Of a stretch of 9,144 bases of DNA, positions 1-6,640 are shown in pieces (the first letter of the stretch is position 1; every line of letters begins with the position of its first letter). A program made the translations under genes and the position numbers. The notes beneath the pieces were generated by a model. It searched no databases. It worked only from the letters and a program-made list of their open reading frames with translations, and was not told the origin of the DNA. Source of the DNA: Nitrospira sp. (lineage in GTDB: Bacteria > Nitrospirota > Thermodesulfovibrionia > Thermodesulfovibrionales > SM23-35); contig VGWZ01000072.1 in the NCBI GenBank assembly GCA_016873595.1, forward strand, positions 1-9,144, given 5' to 3'.

Positions 1-52
1 TGTAAATTACTCGTAACCCAGTGCAACTTATTTGATAAGTATTGCCTTTCAT
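1..52 (-). CDS. Possible start of a next operon gene (partial)
   Basis: An ATG at 52-50 overlaps the aroA TGA in the ATGA arrangement typical of coupled operon genes, and its frame stays open for 17 codons to the window edge (MKGNTYQISCTGLRVIY). The residues do not resemble cytidylate kinase, which often follows aroA, nor anything else I recognise. It may be chance. Confidence 0.2.
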   Translation of the reverse strand, partial: MKGNTYQISCTGLRVIY

Positions 53-1413
53 GATGTTAGCTTTTTTAGTATTTCAAAAAATCTAGGGAATGATATGTTC
101 ACAGAGGAAATGCCATTTATCGTCGTTGTCCCATCAGCGATAAGAGCAGCGATTGCCATTGCCATTGCAATCCTGTGGTCTCCATAACTTTCAATAGGTG
201 CGCCTTTTAATGTTGTCTTACCCCTGATACTCAAACCATCCTCGAATTCTTCGATTTCTGCCCCCATTTTTCTGAGATCACTTGCCATTGTTTTAATCCT
301 GTCAGACTCCTTTACTCGTAATTCTTCTGCTCCTCGGATGGTTGTGATACCTGCAGCTTGAGTTGCTGTGACACACAGGACAGGGAACTCATCAATCAGA
401 GCAGGGATTTGTTCTTTTTCTATTGTGATAGCCTTCAATTCTGCACCGCCTCTGCAATGAATGTCTGCAACAGGTTCAACGTACACACTTCTTCTATTTG
501 TAATTTCGATATCAGCTCCCATCTCTTTAAGCGCACTGATAAGACCTGTCCGTGTAGGATTAATTCCCACATCATTTATTGTTATGTCAGAATCTCTAAT
601 CAAGAGCGCGGCTGCTAAGAAGAAAGCAGCAGATGAAAAGTCTCCTGGCACATGAATATCTACGGCATTGAGTTCTGTCCCACCTTTTATTGTAATCCGA
701 AGTCCATCTACTGTTATCTCAGCACCAAAGGCAGGCAACATCCTTTCAGTGTGATCCCGTGACTTTACAGGTTCTCTTATCTCTGTCTCTCCATCTGCAT
801 AAAGGCCTGCGAGAAGGAGAGCAGACTTCACCTGTGCACTCGCTACAGGCATGGTGTATTTGATACCATTTAGCTTTCTCCCCTTAATCGCAATAGGCGG
901 GTATCTGTTTTCATCCCTTGCAATTATTTCTGCACCCATCTGTGCGAGTGGATTTATGACCCTTGCCATCGGCCTTTTCCTTAAGGATTCATCTCCTGTG
1001 AGGACGGAAAAGAATGGGTTTCCTGAAAGAACTCCTGAAAGGAGCCTCATTGTGGTGCCAGAGTTTCCGCAGTTTATGACATCAAATGGCTCTTTAAGTC
1101 CATATAATCCCTTACCATTGATTATCAGTTCAGAGCTCGGAGTTCGGAGCTCGAAACTCTCACCCCCTCCCTTGCCCTCCCCCCTCGAGGGGGAGGGATG
1201 GGTGGGTGGGCTGACTTCTGAAATATCCACTCCTAATGCCCTGAAGGCATTCAAAGTACTCATTGTATCCTCGGCCCTGAGAAAATTTTTTATAAGGCTC
1301 TTCCCCTTTGAAAGGGAAGAAAAGATTACTGCTCTGTGAGAGATGGATTTGTCAGGGGGAGGGGAGAATTCGCCTTTAAACCTCTTTGCCTTGTTGAGTT
1401 CAATGTTGTCCAA
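49..1413 (-). CDS. aroA: 3-phosphoshikimate 1-carboxyvinyltransferase (EPSP synthase) with an in-frame repeat insertion
   Basis: Transfers enolpyruvyl from PEP to shikimate 3-phosphate, the step before chorismate synthase; cytosolic. Family signatures seen: PDKSISHRA near residues 20-28 (Lys22, Ser23 and Arg27 for substrate binding), NCGNSGTTMRLL at 114-125, SAQVK at 192-196, RDHTE at 219-223, catalytic Asp341 in DEFPVL, ESDRIKTMA at 369-377 and GDHRIAMA at 411-418. The 454 residues exceed the usual 425-430 or so. The excess lies at about residues 68-95, where a proline/glycine-rich repeat-encoded segment sits in a loop between two N-terminal strands; both flanks align normally, so the gene looks intact. 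The start is a TTG at 1413-1411 with GAGGG six bases upstream. No in-frame ATG lies nearby, and the start overlaps the tyrA stop by 14 bp, implying translational coupling. Last complete gene of the operon in view. Confidence 0.96.
   Translation of the reverse strand: MDNIELNKAKRFKGEFSPPPDKSISHRAVIFSSLSKGKSLIKNFLRAEDTMSTLNAFRALGVDISEVSPPTHPSPSRGEGKGGGESFELRTPSSELIINGKGLYGLKEPFDVINCGNSGTTMRLLSGVLSGNPFFSVLTGDESLRKRPMARVINPLAQMGAEIIARDENRYPPIAIKGRKLNGIKYTMPVASAQVKSALLLAGLYADGETEIREPVKSRDHTERMLPAFGAEITVDGLRITIKGGTELNAVDIHVPGDFSSAAFFLAAALLIRDSDITINDVGINPTRTGLISALKEMGADIEITNRRSVYVEPVADIHCRGGAELKAITIEKEQIPALIDEFPVLCVTATQAAGITTIRGAEELRVKESDRIKTMASDLRKMGAEIEEFEDGLSIRGKTTLKGAPIESYGDHRIAMAMAIAALIADGTTTINGISSVNISFPRFFEILKKLTS
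1129..1212. repeat. Repeat insertion inside aroA: GC-rich palindrome plus 7-bp tandem repeat
   Basis: About 84 bp (28 codons) absent from normal AroA proteins. Two parts are visible. At 1132-1159 lie four degenerate 7-base units: AGAGCTC, GGAGTTC, GGAGCTC, GAAACTC. At 1161-1210 lies a C-rich then G-rich segment centred on TCGA at 1185-1188. Its arms 1175-1184 and 1189-1197 pair almost fully with one bulged C, and outer CACCC/GGGTG bases can extend the pairing. The length is a multiple of three and it is open in the aroA frame, encoding proline, glycine and serine-rich sequence. From memory, similar palindromes and GAGTTC-type heptamers occur as dispersed intergenic repeats in several bacterial phyla, so capture of such a repeat by the gene is the likely explanation. 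Copy number elsewhere cannot be seen here. Confidence 0.8.
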
Positions 1414-2260
1414 TGCCTTCCCTCAGTGTCCGGGCTTTTTTGAATTCCTTTTCGAGTGATTCAGAATCAGAAGCCCTGAGATACTGGCTTAACCTGTCAA
1501 GGTTTTTTTGAAAGATGTGGATATAATCGAGAAGATTCTCTCTATTGAGAATACATATATCCCGCCATAGTTCAGGAGAACTTGATGCGATACGGGTAGT
1601 ATCTATAAAACCCTGCCCACACAGTCTCAGATATGAACTATCTATATCTGCTACAGTATTCATTATTGCATATGCGAGTAAATGAGGCAGATGGCTTACT
1701 GTTGCAAATATCCTGTCATGCTCATAAGGATTGATTAACTCTACAATAGAGCCGAAGGTTTTCCAGATCTGGATAATTTTTTCGAGGGCATTCGTGTCTG
1801 TCTTCTCAGTAGGGGTCACAATATACTTTGCACCAGTGAAAATATCTGCTGTTGCAGTATCAATACCTGAACGGTCACTCCCGGCTATAGGGTGTCCACC
1901 AATAAAATAAACACCTTCAGGCATTAATGCCTCCATATCAAATACAAGTTTACCCTTCACACTTCCGACATCAGTGACTATGGCACCTCTTTTTAAAGAA
2001 CTACGTATTCTTTTCCCGATATCAATAAAGCTTCCAACAGGAGTTGAAAAGAGTATGAGGTCCGAGTCATTACATGCCTTCACAGGATCGAGTTCAAAGG
2101 AGTCTATTATTTCTTTGTCTTTTGCCTTCTCAATGTTTTTCAGATTTCTCCCACAGCCTGTGAGGTTATCGCAGAGTTTATACTTCTTCATTGCAAGGGC
2201 AAAAGAGGCTCCGATCAGTCCAACACCGAGTATGGTTATCTTATTGAACATTTTACTCAT
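1400..2260 (-). CDS. tyrA: Prephenate/arogenate dehydrogenase
   Basis: Oxidatively decarboxylates prephenate to 4-hydroxyphenylpyruvate (or arogenate to tyrosine), committing flux to tyrosine. The N-terminal Rossmann fold shows ILGVGLIGASFA (GxGxxG), followed by the TyrA signatures GGHPIAGS, SHLPH and FIDTTRIASS, which carry the catalytic and substrate-binding His and Arg residues. At about 286 residues it is a stand-alone single-function enzyme, with no mutase or C-terminal ACT domain. The second Rossmann strand ends in GCGRN rather than an acidic residue, which may favour NADP over NAD; this is an inference. Start candidates in frame are GTG 2263, ATG 2260 and ATG 2251. None has a strong Shine-Dalgarno, and ATG 2260 is chosen as the longest ATG form. 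The gap to the aroF stop is about 12 bp, and the 3' end overlaps aroA. Confidence 0.95.
   Translation of the reverse strand: MSKMFNKITILGVGLIGASFALAMKKYKLCDNLTGCGRNLKNIEKAKDKEIIDSFELDPVKACNDSDLILFSTPVGSFIDIGKRIRSSLKRGAIVTDVGSVKGKLVFDMEALMPEGVYFIGGHPIAGSDRSGIDTATADIFTGAKYIVTPTEKTDTNALEKIIQIWKTFGSIVELINPYEHDRIFATVSHLPHLLAYAIMNTVADIDSSYLRLCGQGFIDTTRIASSSPELWRDICILNRENLLDYIHIFQKNLDRLSQYLRASDSESLEKEFKKARTLREGIGQH
1420..1424 (-). promoter_or_regulatory. Ribosome binding site fixing the aroA TTG start
   Basis: GAGGG on the minus strand lies six bases upstream of the TTG at 1413-1411, within the last codons of tyrA. It supports a non-ATG start and coupling of aroA to tyrA translation. Confidence 0.6.
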
Positions 2261-2272
2261 CACTTTTCACTG

Positions 2273-3298
2273 TTATATTTCCCTTCCAACAGCAACAGCT
2301 ATTGGTTTTAATTCTTCCATTAATTTTTTAAAAGCAGATGGTTTTAAAGACTGCTCTCCATCAGACATTGCTTCTTCTGGATTTGTGTGCACCTCAATCA
2401 TGAGTCCATCTGCACCTGCTGCAATAGCAGCCCTTGACATAGGTGCAACAAGGTCCCACTTGCCTACTCCATGGCTTGGATCCACAATTACAGGGAGATG
2501 GGTAAGTTGCTTGAGTATCGGTACTGCGCTGAGGTCAAGAGTGTTCCTTGTTGCAGTCTCGAATGTCCTTATACCCCGCTCGCAGAGTATCACATTTTGA
2601 TTACCTTTAGACATTATGTACTCGGCAGCCATGAGCCATTCTTTTATGGTTGCTGATAACCCTCTTTTCAGCAAGACAGGTTTGTTGCATGTACCGACCT
2701 CGAGGAGGAGTTTGAAGTTCTGCATATTCCTTGCACCGATCTGAACAATGTCCGAATATTTCAAAATAACCTCTATCTCTCTCGGGTCCATCAACTCTGA
2801 AACAACCGGAAGCCCTGTCTTTTCTCTTGCCTCTGAGAGGTATTTGAGTCCTTCTTCGCCAAGGCCCTGGAATGAATAGGGTGAAGTACGCGGTTTGAAC
2901 GCGCCTCCCCTGAGAAACGAGGCACCTGCATCTTTAATCTTCTCTGCGATATTTATGATCATCGCCTTACTCTCTACAGCACATGGACCTGCGATCACCT
3001 GAATCTTTTTGCCTCCGATCGCTTTTCCCCTCACTTTGATAATCGTATCCGCTGCCTTGAACTCTCTGCTTGCGAGCTTGTAGGGTTTGAGTATCCTCAT
3101 TACATCCTCTACCCCTCGCATTACTCTTATCGCATCTTCTTCTTCCTCTGATATCTTTGAGGTGTCACCAATGACCCCGATGATCGTTCTTTCAGTACCT
3201 TTTGAGATGTTTACCGTGAGACCATGGCCTTCAATTTTCTTTACGAGACGTTTCAGGTCTTCTTTTGTTGCGGTTGGTCTTAAAACAATAATGTCCAT
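2273..3298 (-). CDS. aroF: 3-deoxy-7-phosphoheptulonate (DAHP) synthase, type I-beta with N-terminal regulatory domain
   Basis: Condenses PEP with erythrose 4-phosphate, the entry step of the shikimate pathway. Residues 1 to about 70 form a ferredoxin-like domain as in the Thermotoga maritima enzyme, where it mediates feedback inhibition by tyrosine and phenylalanine; residues from about 85 on form the TIM barrel. Motifs: GPCAVES (Cys106), LRGGAFKPRTSPYSFQG, QIGARNMQNF, KRGLSATIKEW, DPSHGVG (His276), GLMIEVH (Glu302) and Asp313. These four residues are the expected metal ligands, each four positions beyond those I recall for the T. maritima protein. The 341-residue length is typical. The ATG at 3298 follows GGAGG (3304-3308) with a 5-base spacer. 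Upstream, the repeat element at 3332-3448 separates it from hisC, so aroF is the only internal operon gene with its own well-placed strong ribosome site. Confidence 0.97.
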   Translation of the reverse strand: MDIIVLRPTATKEDLKRLVKKIEGHGLTVNISKGTERTIIGVIGDTSKISEEEEDAIRVMRGVEDVMRILKPYKLASREFKAADTIIKVRGKAIGGKKIQVIAGPCAVESKAMIINIAEKIKDAGASFLRGGAFKPRTSPYSFQGLGEEGLKYLSEAREKTGLPVVSELMDPREIEVILKYSDIVQIGARNMQNFKLLLEVGTCNKPVLLKRGLSATIKEWLMAAEYIMSKGNQNVILCERGIRTFETATRNTLDLSAVPILKQLTHLPVIVDPSHGVGKWDLVAPMSRAAIAAGADGLMIEVHTNPEEAMSDGEQSLKPSAFKKLMEELKPIAVAVGREI

Positions 3299-3331
3299 TT
3301 ATTCCTCCAAATTTATAAGTAAGCGTAATAG

Positions 3332-3448
3332 ATCCTTAAAGACAGGATAGTGCCCTTGAGCGGTTTTGAATTCCGATTCATCGGAATTCACCTCGGAGGT
3401 CGATACGACCGAGAATGAGCGAAAGGGTAATGTCCTGTCTTTAAGGAT
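3332..3448. repeat. 117-bp branched inverted-repeat element between hisC and aroF
   Basis: The outer arms 3332-3347 and 3433-3448 are perfect 16-bp inverted repeats. Pairing continues inward to 3357/3423 with two G-U pairs and one mismatch, giving a stem of about 26 bp. The interior holds two more hairpins: 3367-3390, an 11-bp-arm palindrome around GAATTCCGAT with a 2-base centre, and 3392-3413, CTCGG...CCGAG with a short loop. TGAGCG flanks this inner module as a direct repeat at 3357-3362 and 3416-3421. The whole can fold as a multi-arm junction in RNA or as a cruciform in DNA. No open frame or T-run marks it as a gene or an intrinsic terminator. It could be a MITE-like dispersed element, an mRNA-processing or stability element, or an attenuator between operon halves. 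No clear target-site duplication was found at its edges. Confidence 0.85.
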
Positions 3449-3457
3449 GTACTCATT

Positions 3458-4561
3458 TTACTTATCACTTTTTACTTTCTTTAATGCTTCGATGAATTTC
3501 TTGTTCTCATCAGGCAACCCTATGGTTACTCTTATTTCTTGAGGTCCTACCGGCCTGACAATTACGCCGCGTCTGAGTAACTCATTATATAACACATGTG
3601 AATCCTCTCCTAATCCTAATGGCAGATATATAAAGTTTGCCTCTGTGGGAACATAGTTCATTCCAACAGAGTCAAGTTCTTTATAGAGATATCTTTTGCC
3701 CTGCTCATTTATGTCACGAGAATACTTTACATGGCTCTCATCTTTAAGGGCATATACTGCTGCAATCTGCGCTAAAGAGTTTGTGTTAAACGGGGGTCTT
3801 AATTTATTTATCTCCACGATAATATCCTCTCTTGCAATTCCATAGCCAATCCTGAGACCTGCAAGCCCGTATATTTTCGAAAAGGTTCTGAGTATCAGTA
3901 TATCTCTTCCTGCCCGGAAATGCTTCATACTATCAGCATACTCAGCGTCTGTTATATATTCATAGTATGCTTCATCAACAACAACCAATACCCCATCGGG
4001 AATCCTGTTCATCAGGCGGTCAAATTCCTCACGTTTATTTATAGTACCTGTCGGATTATTCGGATTCGCAATCAATAGCATCTTAGTATTTTGAGTAACT
4101 GCCTCTGCCATCGCATCTAAATTGTGTGTATAATTTCTCAGGGGTACCTGAACAGGTTTTCCACCTGTTGCCTGCACTGACATGGGATAGACAATAAAAG
4201 ATGGATGAGCCATCACAGCCTCGTCACCTAATTGGATAAATGTCCTTATTGCAATATCAATCAGCTCATTCGAACCATTACCGAGGATTATCTCCTCTTC
4301 TCTCACAGAGAGTTTTTCTGATAAAGCCTTTTTAATATAGTACCCGCTCCCATCAGGGTATCTGTTTAAACTGTTTGTACTCACTAAATGTGTCAGGCTT
4401 TCAATTATTGCCTGGAGCGCCATTGGAGATGGGCCGACAGGATTCTCATTTGATGCGAGTTTCACAGAGTTCATGATACCGAGTTCCCTCTCAAGCTCCT
4501 CGATTGGCTTACCCGGAACATATGGTTTAATGCTCGATATATAGTCCGGAGGTTTAATCAT
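3458..4561 (-). CDS. hisC: HisC-type histidinol-phosphate / aromatic aminotransferase
   Basis: PLP-dependent class I/II aminotransferase of 367 residues with the start chosen here. It carries LASNENPVGPSP near the N-terminus, NPNNPTG at about 166-172, DEAYYEY at about 196-202 and the Schiff-base lysine at about 229 in TFSKIYGLAGLRIGYG, all typical of HisC. HisC uses glutamate to aminate imidazole-acetol phosphate in histidine synthesis. Several HisC proteins also transaminate phenylpyruvate and hydroxyphenylpyruvate, and placement between pheA and aroF, tyrA points to that aromatic role, alone or in addition. The frame is open up to 4609, but ATG 4561 is preferred. It overlaps the pheA TAA by one base, has GGCGGA five bases upstream, and gives MIKPPDYIS, the normal HisC N-terminus. 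The stop lies 10 bp from the inverted-repeat element. Confidence 0.93.
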   Translation of the reverse strand: MIKPPDYISSIKPYVPGKPIEELERELGIMNSVKLASNENPVGPSPMALQAIIESLTHLVSTNSLNRYPDGSGYYIKKALSEKLSVREEEIILGNGSNELIDIAIRTFIQLGDEAVMAHPSFIVYPMSVQATGGKPVQVPLRNYTHNLDAMAEAVTQNTKMLLIANPNNPTGTINKREEFDRLMNRIPDGVLVVVDEAYYEYITDAEYADSMKHFRAGRDILILRTFSKIYGLAGLRIGYGIAREDIIVEINKLRPPFNTNSLAQIAAVYALKDESHVKYSRDINEQGKRYLYKELDSVGMNYVPTEANFIYLPLGLGEDSHVLYNELLRRGVIVRPVGPQEIRVTIGLPDENKKFIEALKKVKSDK

Positions 4562-5631
4562 TAAATTCCGCCATGGGGGTAAGATCCAAGAATTTTGACA
4601 TAGAGGCAATTGTCTTTCATGGTATCAATAGCCTTTCTCACATTTTTGTCATCTATATGACCTTCCATATCTACAAAGAAAATATACTCCCATGCCTTTC
4701 TCTTAGATGGCCTCGACTCTATCTTGGTGAGGTTAATCTTCGCCTTTTTAAAAGGTGTGAGGATGTCATGGAGGGCCCCGGGTTTATCTTTAATAGAAAA
4801 CATGATAGATGTCTTGTCTTTTCCGCTCCTTGGAGGATATTCCTTTGAAATAACAAGGAACCGTGTAAAATTGTGCCTTCGATCCTCGATATTCTTCTCA
4901 ACAAAATGCAGGTCATAGATTTTTGCAGCGAGCTCACTCGCAATCGCTGCTGCATCATCGTCCTGAGAAGCAAGCTCTGCTGCCTTTGCAGTGCTTGTGG
5001 ATTCGAATATCGGTATTCCGGGAAGATTTGCTTCAAGCCACCCTTTACACTGTGCTGTTGCCTGGGGATGAGAGTAAATTTTTTTAATCTTTGATTTATT
5101 CCCGCTTTTTGAAATAAGGTTATGGAATACCTCGAGCATGATTTCTGCAGAAACCTTGAGTTCATAGTCCATGAAGAGATCAAGTGTAGAGCTGATCACG
5201 CCCTCATTAGAATTTTCTATTGGGACAACGCCAAAAGCTGTCTTCCCGGTCTCAACTGCATCAAATACTGTTTTAATACTTTCAACCGGCACAAATGCGG
5301 CTGATGAGCCAAATTGTCTCAAGGCTGCAAGGTGTGTGAAAGTTGCGAGCGGACCAAGGCATGCAACCTTCAGGGGTTCTTCAAGGGAAAGAGATGCGGA
5401 GAGTATTTCCCTGTAGATGACTTTTAGTGTATCGTTAGGGAAATGCCCTTTGTTCAGAGAAGTAAGACGTTCAAGGATTTCTCTTTCACGCTCTGGAGAA
5501 TAAAACGTTGCCTTCTCATCGCGTTTAATATGTGCGATTTCAATAACAACATCAGACCTTTTGTTCAGAAGTTTAAGGATTTCAGTGTCAATCTCGTCAA
5601 TCTCTTTCCTTAATTTTTCGAGTTGCTTCAT
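4561..5631 (-). CDS. pheA: Bifunctional chorismate mutase / prephenate dehydratase (P-protein)
   Basis: Converts chorismate to prephenate and then phenylpyruvate, the phenylalanine branch. Three domains are visible in 356 residues. An AroQ-type helical chorismate mutase spans about 1-85 (LRKEIDEIDTEILKLLNKR...VIEIAHIKR). Prephenate dehydratase spans about 87-263 and includes GPLATFTHLAA, VPIENSNEGVISSTLD and the catalytic TRF at 256-258. A C-terminal ACT domain spans about 275-350, with GALHDIL and ESRPSK, the motifs that bind phenylalanine for feedback inhibition. Length and order are typical of bacterial P-proteins. The ATG at 5631 follows a G-rich AAGGGGGG ribosome site. First gene of the operon, with a candidate promoter at 5659-5689; its stop overlaps the hisC start. 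Confidence 0.97.
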   Translation of the reverse strand: MKQLEKLRKEIDEIDTEILKLLNKRSDVVIEIAHIKRDEKATFYSPEREREILERLTSLNKGHFPNDTLKVIYREILSASLSLEEPLKVACLGPLATFTHLAALRQFGSSAAFVPVESIKTVFDAVETGKTAFGVVPIENSNEGVISSTLDLFMDYELKVSAEIMLEVFHNLISKSGNKSKIKKIYSHPQATAQCKGWLEANLPGIPIFESTSTAKAAELASQDDDAAAIASELAAKIYDLHFVEKNIEDRRHNFTRFLVISKEYPPRSGKDKTSIMFSIKDKPGALHDILTPFKKAKINLTKIESRPSKRKAWEYIFFVDMEGHIDDKNVRKAIDTMKDNCLYVKILGSYPHGGI

Positions 5632-5658
5632 CTCGACACCCCCCTTATTAAGAGCTAT

Positions 5659-5689
5659 ATTATAACATCAAAGAGATATCCTAAGTCAC
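5659..5689 (-). promoter_or_regulatory. Candidate promoter of the pheA-aroA operon
   Basis: On the minus strand, TATAAT at 5664-5659 matches the sigma-70 -10 consensus exactly and is preceded by TG one base upstream (extended -10). A weak -35, GTGACT, lies at 5689-5684 with a 19-base spacer. Transcription would start about 20 bases before the pheA ATG, leaving no room for a leader-peptide attenuator. Confidence 0.45.
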
Positions 5690-5744
5690 CAGTAGTGAAC
5701 CTTCAATCTTTTTACGCGTGGAAATTAAAAAATATAATTAAAAG

Positions 5745-5774
5745 TTGTTTATTTATAGTTTTTATCATTATAAT
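5745..5774 (+). promoter_or_regulatory. Candidate promoter of the acetolactate decarboxylase gene
   Basis: TTGTTT at 5745-5750 and a perfect TATAAT at 5769-5774 are separated by 18 bases in a very AT-rich stretch, about 57 bases before the start codon. It is divergent from the pheA promoter. The AT richness makes chance matches easy. Confidence 0.35.
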
Positions 5775-5831
5775 TTTCTCAGATAATTCTCTTATTTTCT
5801 TTATGAAGACAGGAAAGGATTTCGAGGACAG

Positions 5832-6605
5832 ATGATTCGTTTTATATCAATAGTAATAATTTTGTTTATCTTCTTATTCGGATGCTCTCACCCGAGAGAA
5901 AACAGGGATGTATTATTTCAGACTTCAACAATCAATGCCCTTCTTGAAGGGGTCTATGATGGAGATATAACCTTTAAGATGTTGAGAGAACATGGTGATT
6001 TTGGAATCGGTACCTTTAATGAACTTGATGGGGAGATGATTGGGCTTGAGGGTAAATTTTATCAGATAAAAGCAGATGGGAAAATTTATCCTGTTGATGA
6101 TTTTATGAAGACACCGTTTGCTGTGGTGACTTTCTTTGAACCAGATAAGACCGTGTTATTAGATAAACCTATGGATTGCGGGAAGATGGAGAAGTATGTA
6201 GATAATCTGCTGCCGACTCGGAATATTTTTTATGCAATTAAAATAGAAGGTAATTTCGTATTTGTCAAAACAAGGAGTGTCCCAAAACAAAATAAACCGT
6301 ATCCCAGACTTGTTGAAGTCGTAAAAAGTCAGCCGATATTTGAGTTCAGCAATGTTAAAGGGACAATAGTAGGATTCTGGCTCCCTGATTATATGAAAGG
6401 AATAAATGTTCCAGGGTATCATTTTCATTTTATTACTGATGACAGGAAAGCAGGTGGACATTTGCTCGATTGCCAAGTGAAAGACGTAAGAATCGAAATA
6501 GATTATACACCTGAATTGTATATGGTTTTGCCAGAACATGATGAGTTTTACAGGAGTGACTTATCAAAAGAAAGACAAAAGGAATTGGAAAATATAGAAA
6601 AATAA
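5832..6605 (+). CDS. budA: Acetolactate decarboxylase, predicted lipoprotein
   Basis: Decarboxylates 2-acetolactate to (R)-acetoin using a bound zinc ion. The family is recognised from start to end: TSTINALLEGVYDG, GDFGIGTFNELDGEM, PYPRLVEVV, and the zinc motif YHFHFITDDRKAGGH with His197, His199 and His210. Probable active-site residues by family comparison are Glu64, Arg159 and Glu235. At the N-terminus, MIRFIS is followed by a hydrophobic run and the lipobox LFGC with Cys18, a typical lipoprotein signal peptide; +2 is Ser. The enzyme is therefore predicted to be exported and lipid-anchored, as a secreted form is known from Brevibacillus. Most other relatives are cytosolic. The ATG at 5832 follows GAGG with a 4-base spacer. 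No acetolactate synthase lies in view; the next gene is adenine deaminase, 35 bp downstream and probably co-transcribed. Confidence 0.93.
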   Translation: MIRFISIVIILFIFLFGCSHPRENRDVLFQTSTINALLEGVYDGDITFKMLREHGDFGIGTFNELDGEMIGLEGKFYQIKADGKIYPVDDFMKTPFAVVTFFEPDKTVLLDKPMDCGKMEKYVDNLLPTRNIFYAIKIEGNFVFVKTRSVPKQNKPYPRLVEVVKSQPIFEFSNVKGTIVGFWLPDYMKGINVPGYHFHFITDDRKAGGHLLDCQVKDVRIEIDYTPELYMVLPEHDEFYRSDLSKERQKELENIEK

Positions 6606-6640
6606 AGAAGGCAGCCCATACTGAGCGGAGGATATTTAAA

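Noticed and set aside
851..1339. 162-codon plus-strand open frame opposite aroA
   Set aside because: Antisense to a complete aroA; its length is an effect of aroA codon use and the repeat insert.
1974..2600. 208-codon plus-strand open frame opposite tyrA and aroF
   Set aside because: Antisense to two well-identified genes and spanning their junction; no ribosome site or recognisable domain.
3332..3448. Intrinsic terminator after hisC
   Set aside because: The stem is strong, but no T-run follows it in the direction of transcription, and aroF, tyrA and aroA continue the pathway.
4562..4609. Upstream extension of hisC by 16 codons
   Set aside because: It lies wholly inside pheA and adds a non-family N-terminus; the ATG at 4561 fits the stop-start overlap and the HisC family start.
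4719..5183. 154-codon minus-strand open frame inside pheA
   Set aside because: Shadow of pheA in another frame; its residues show no family resemblance and pheA is complete across it.
5623..5835. 70-codon plus-strand frame before the lipoprotein gene
   Set aside because: Runs through the divergent promoter region, is rich in AT-driven Ile/Phe/Lys, and has no ribosome site.
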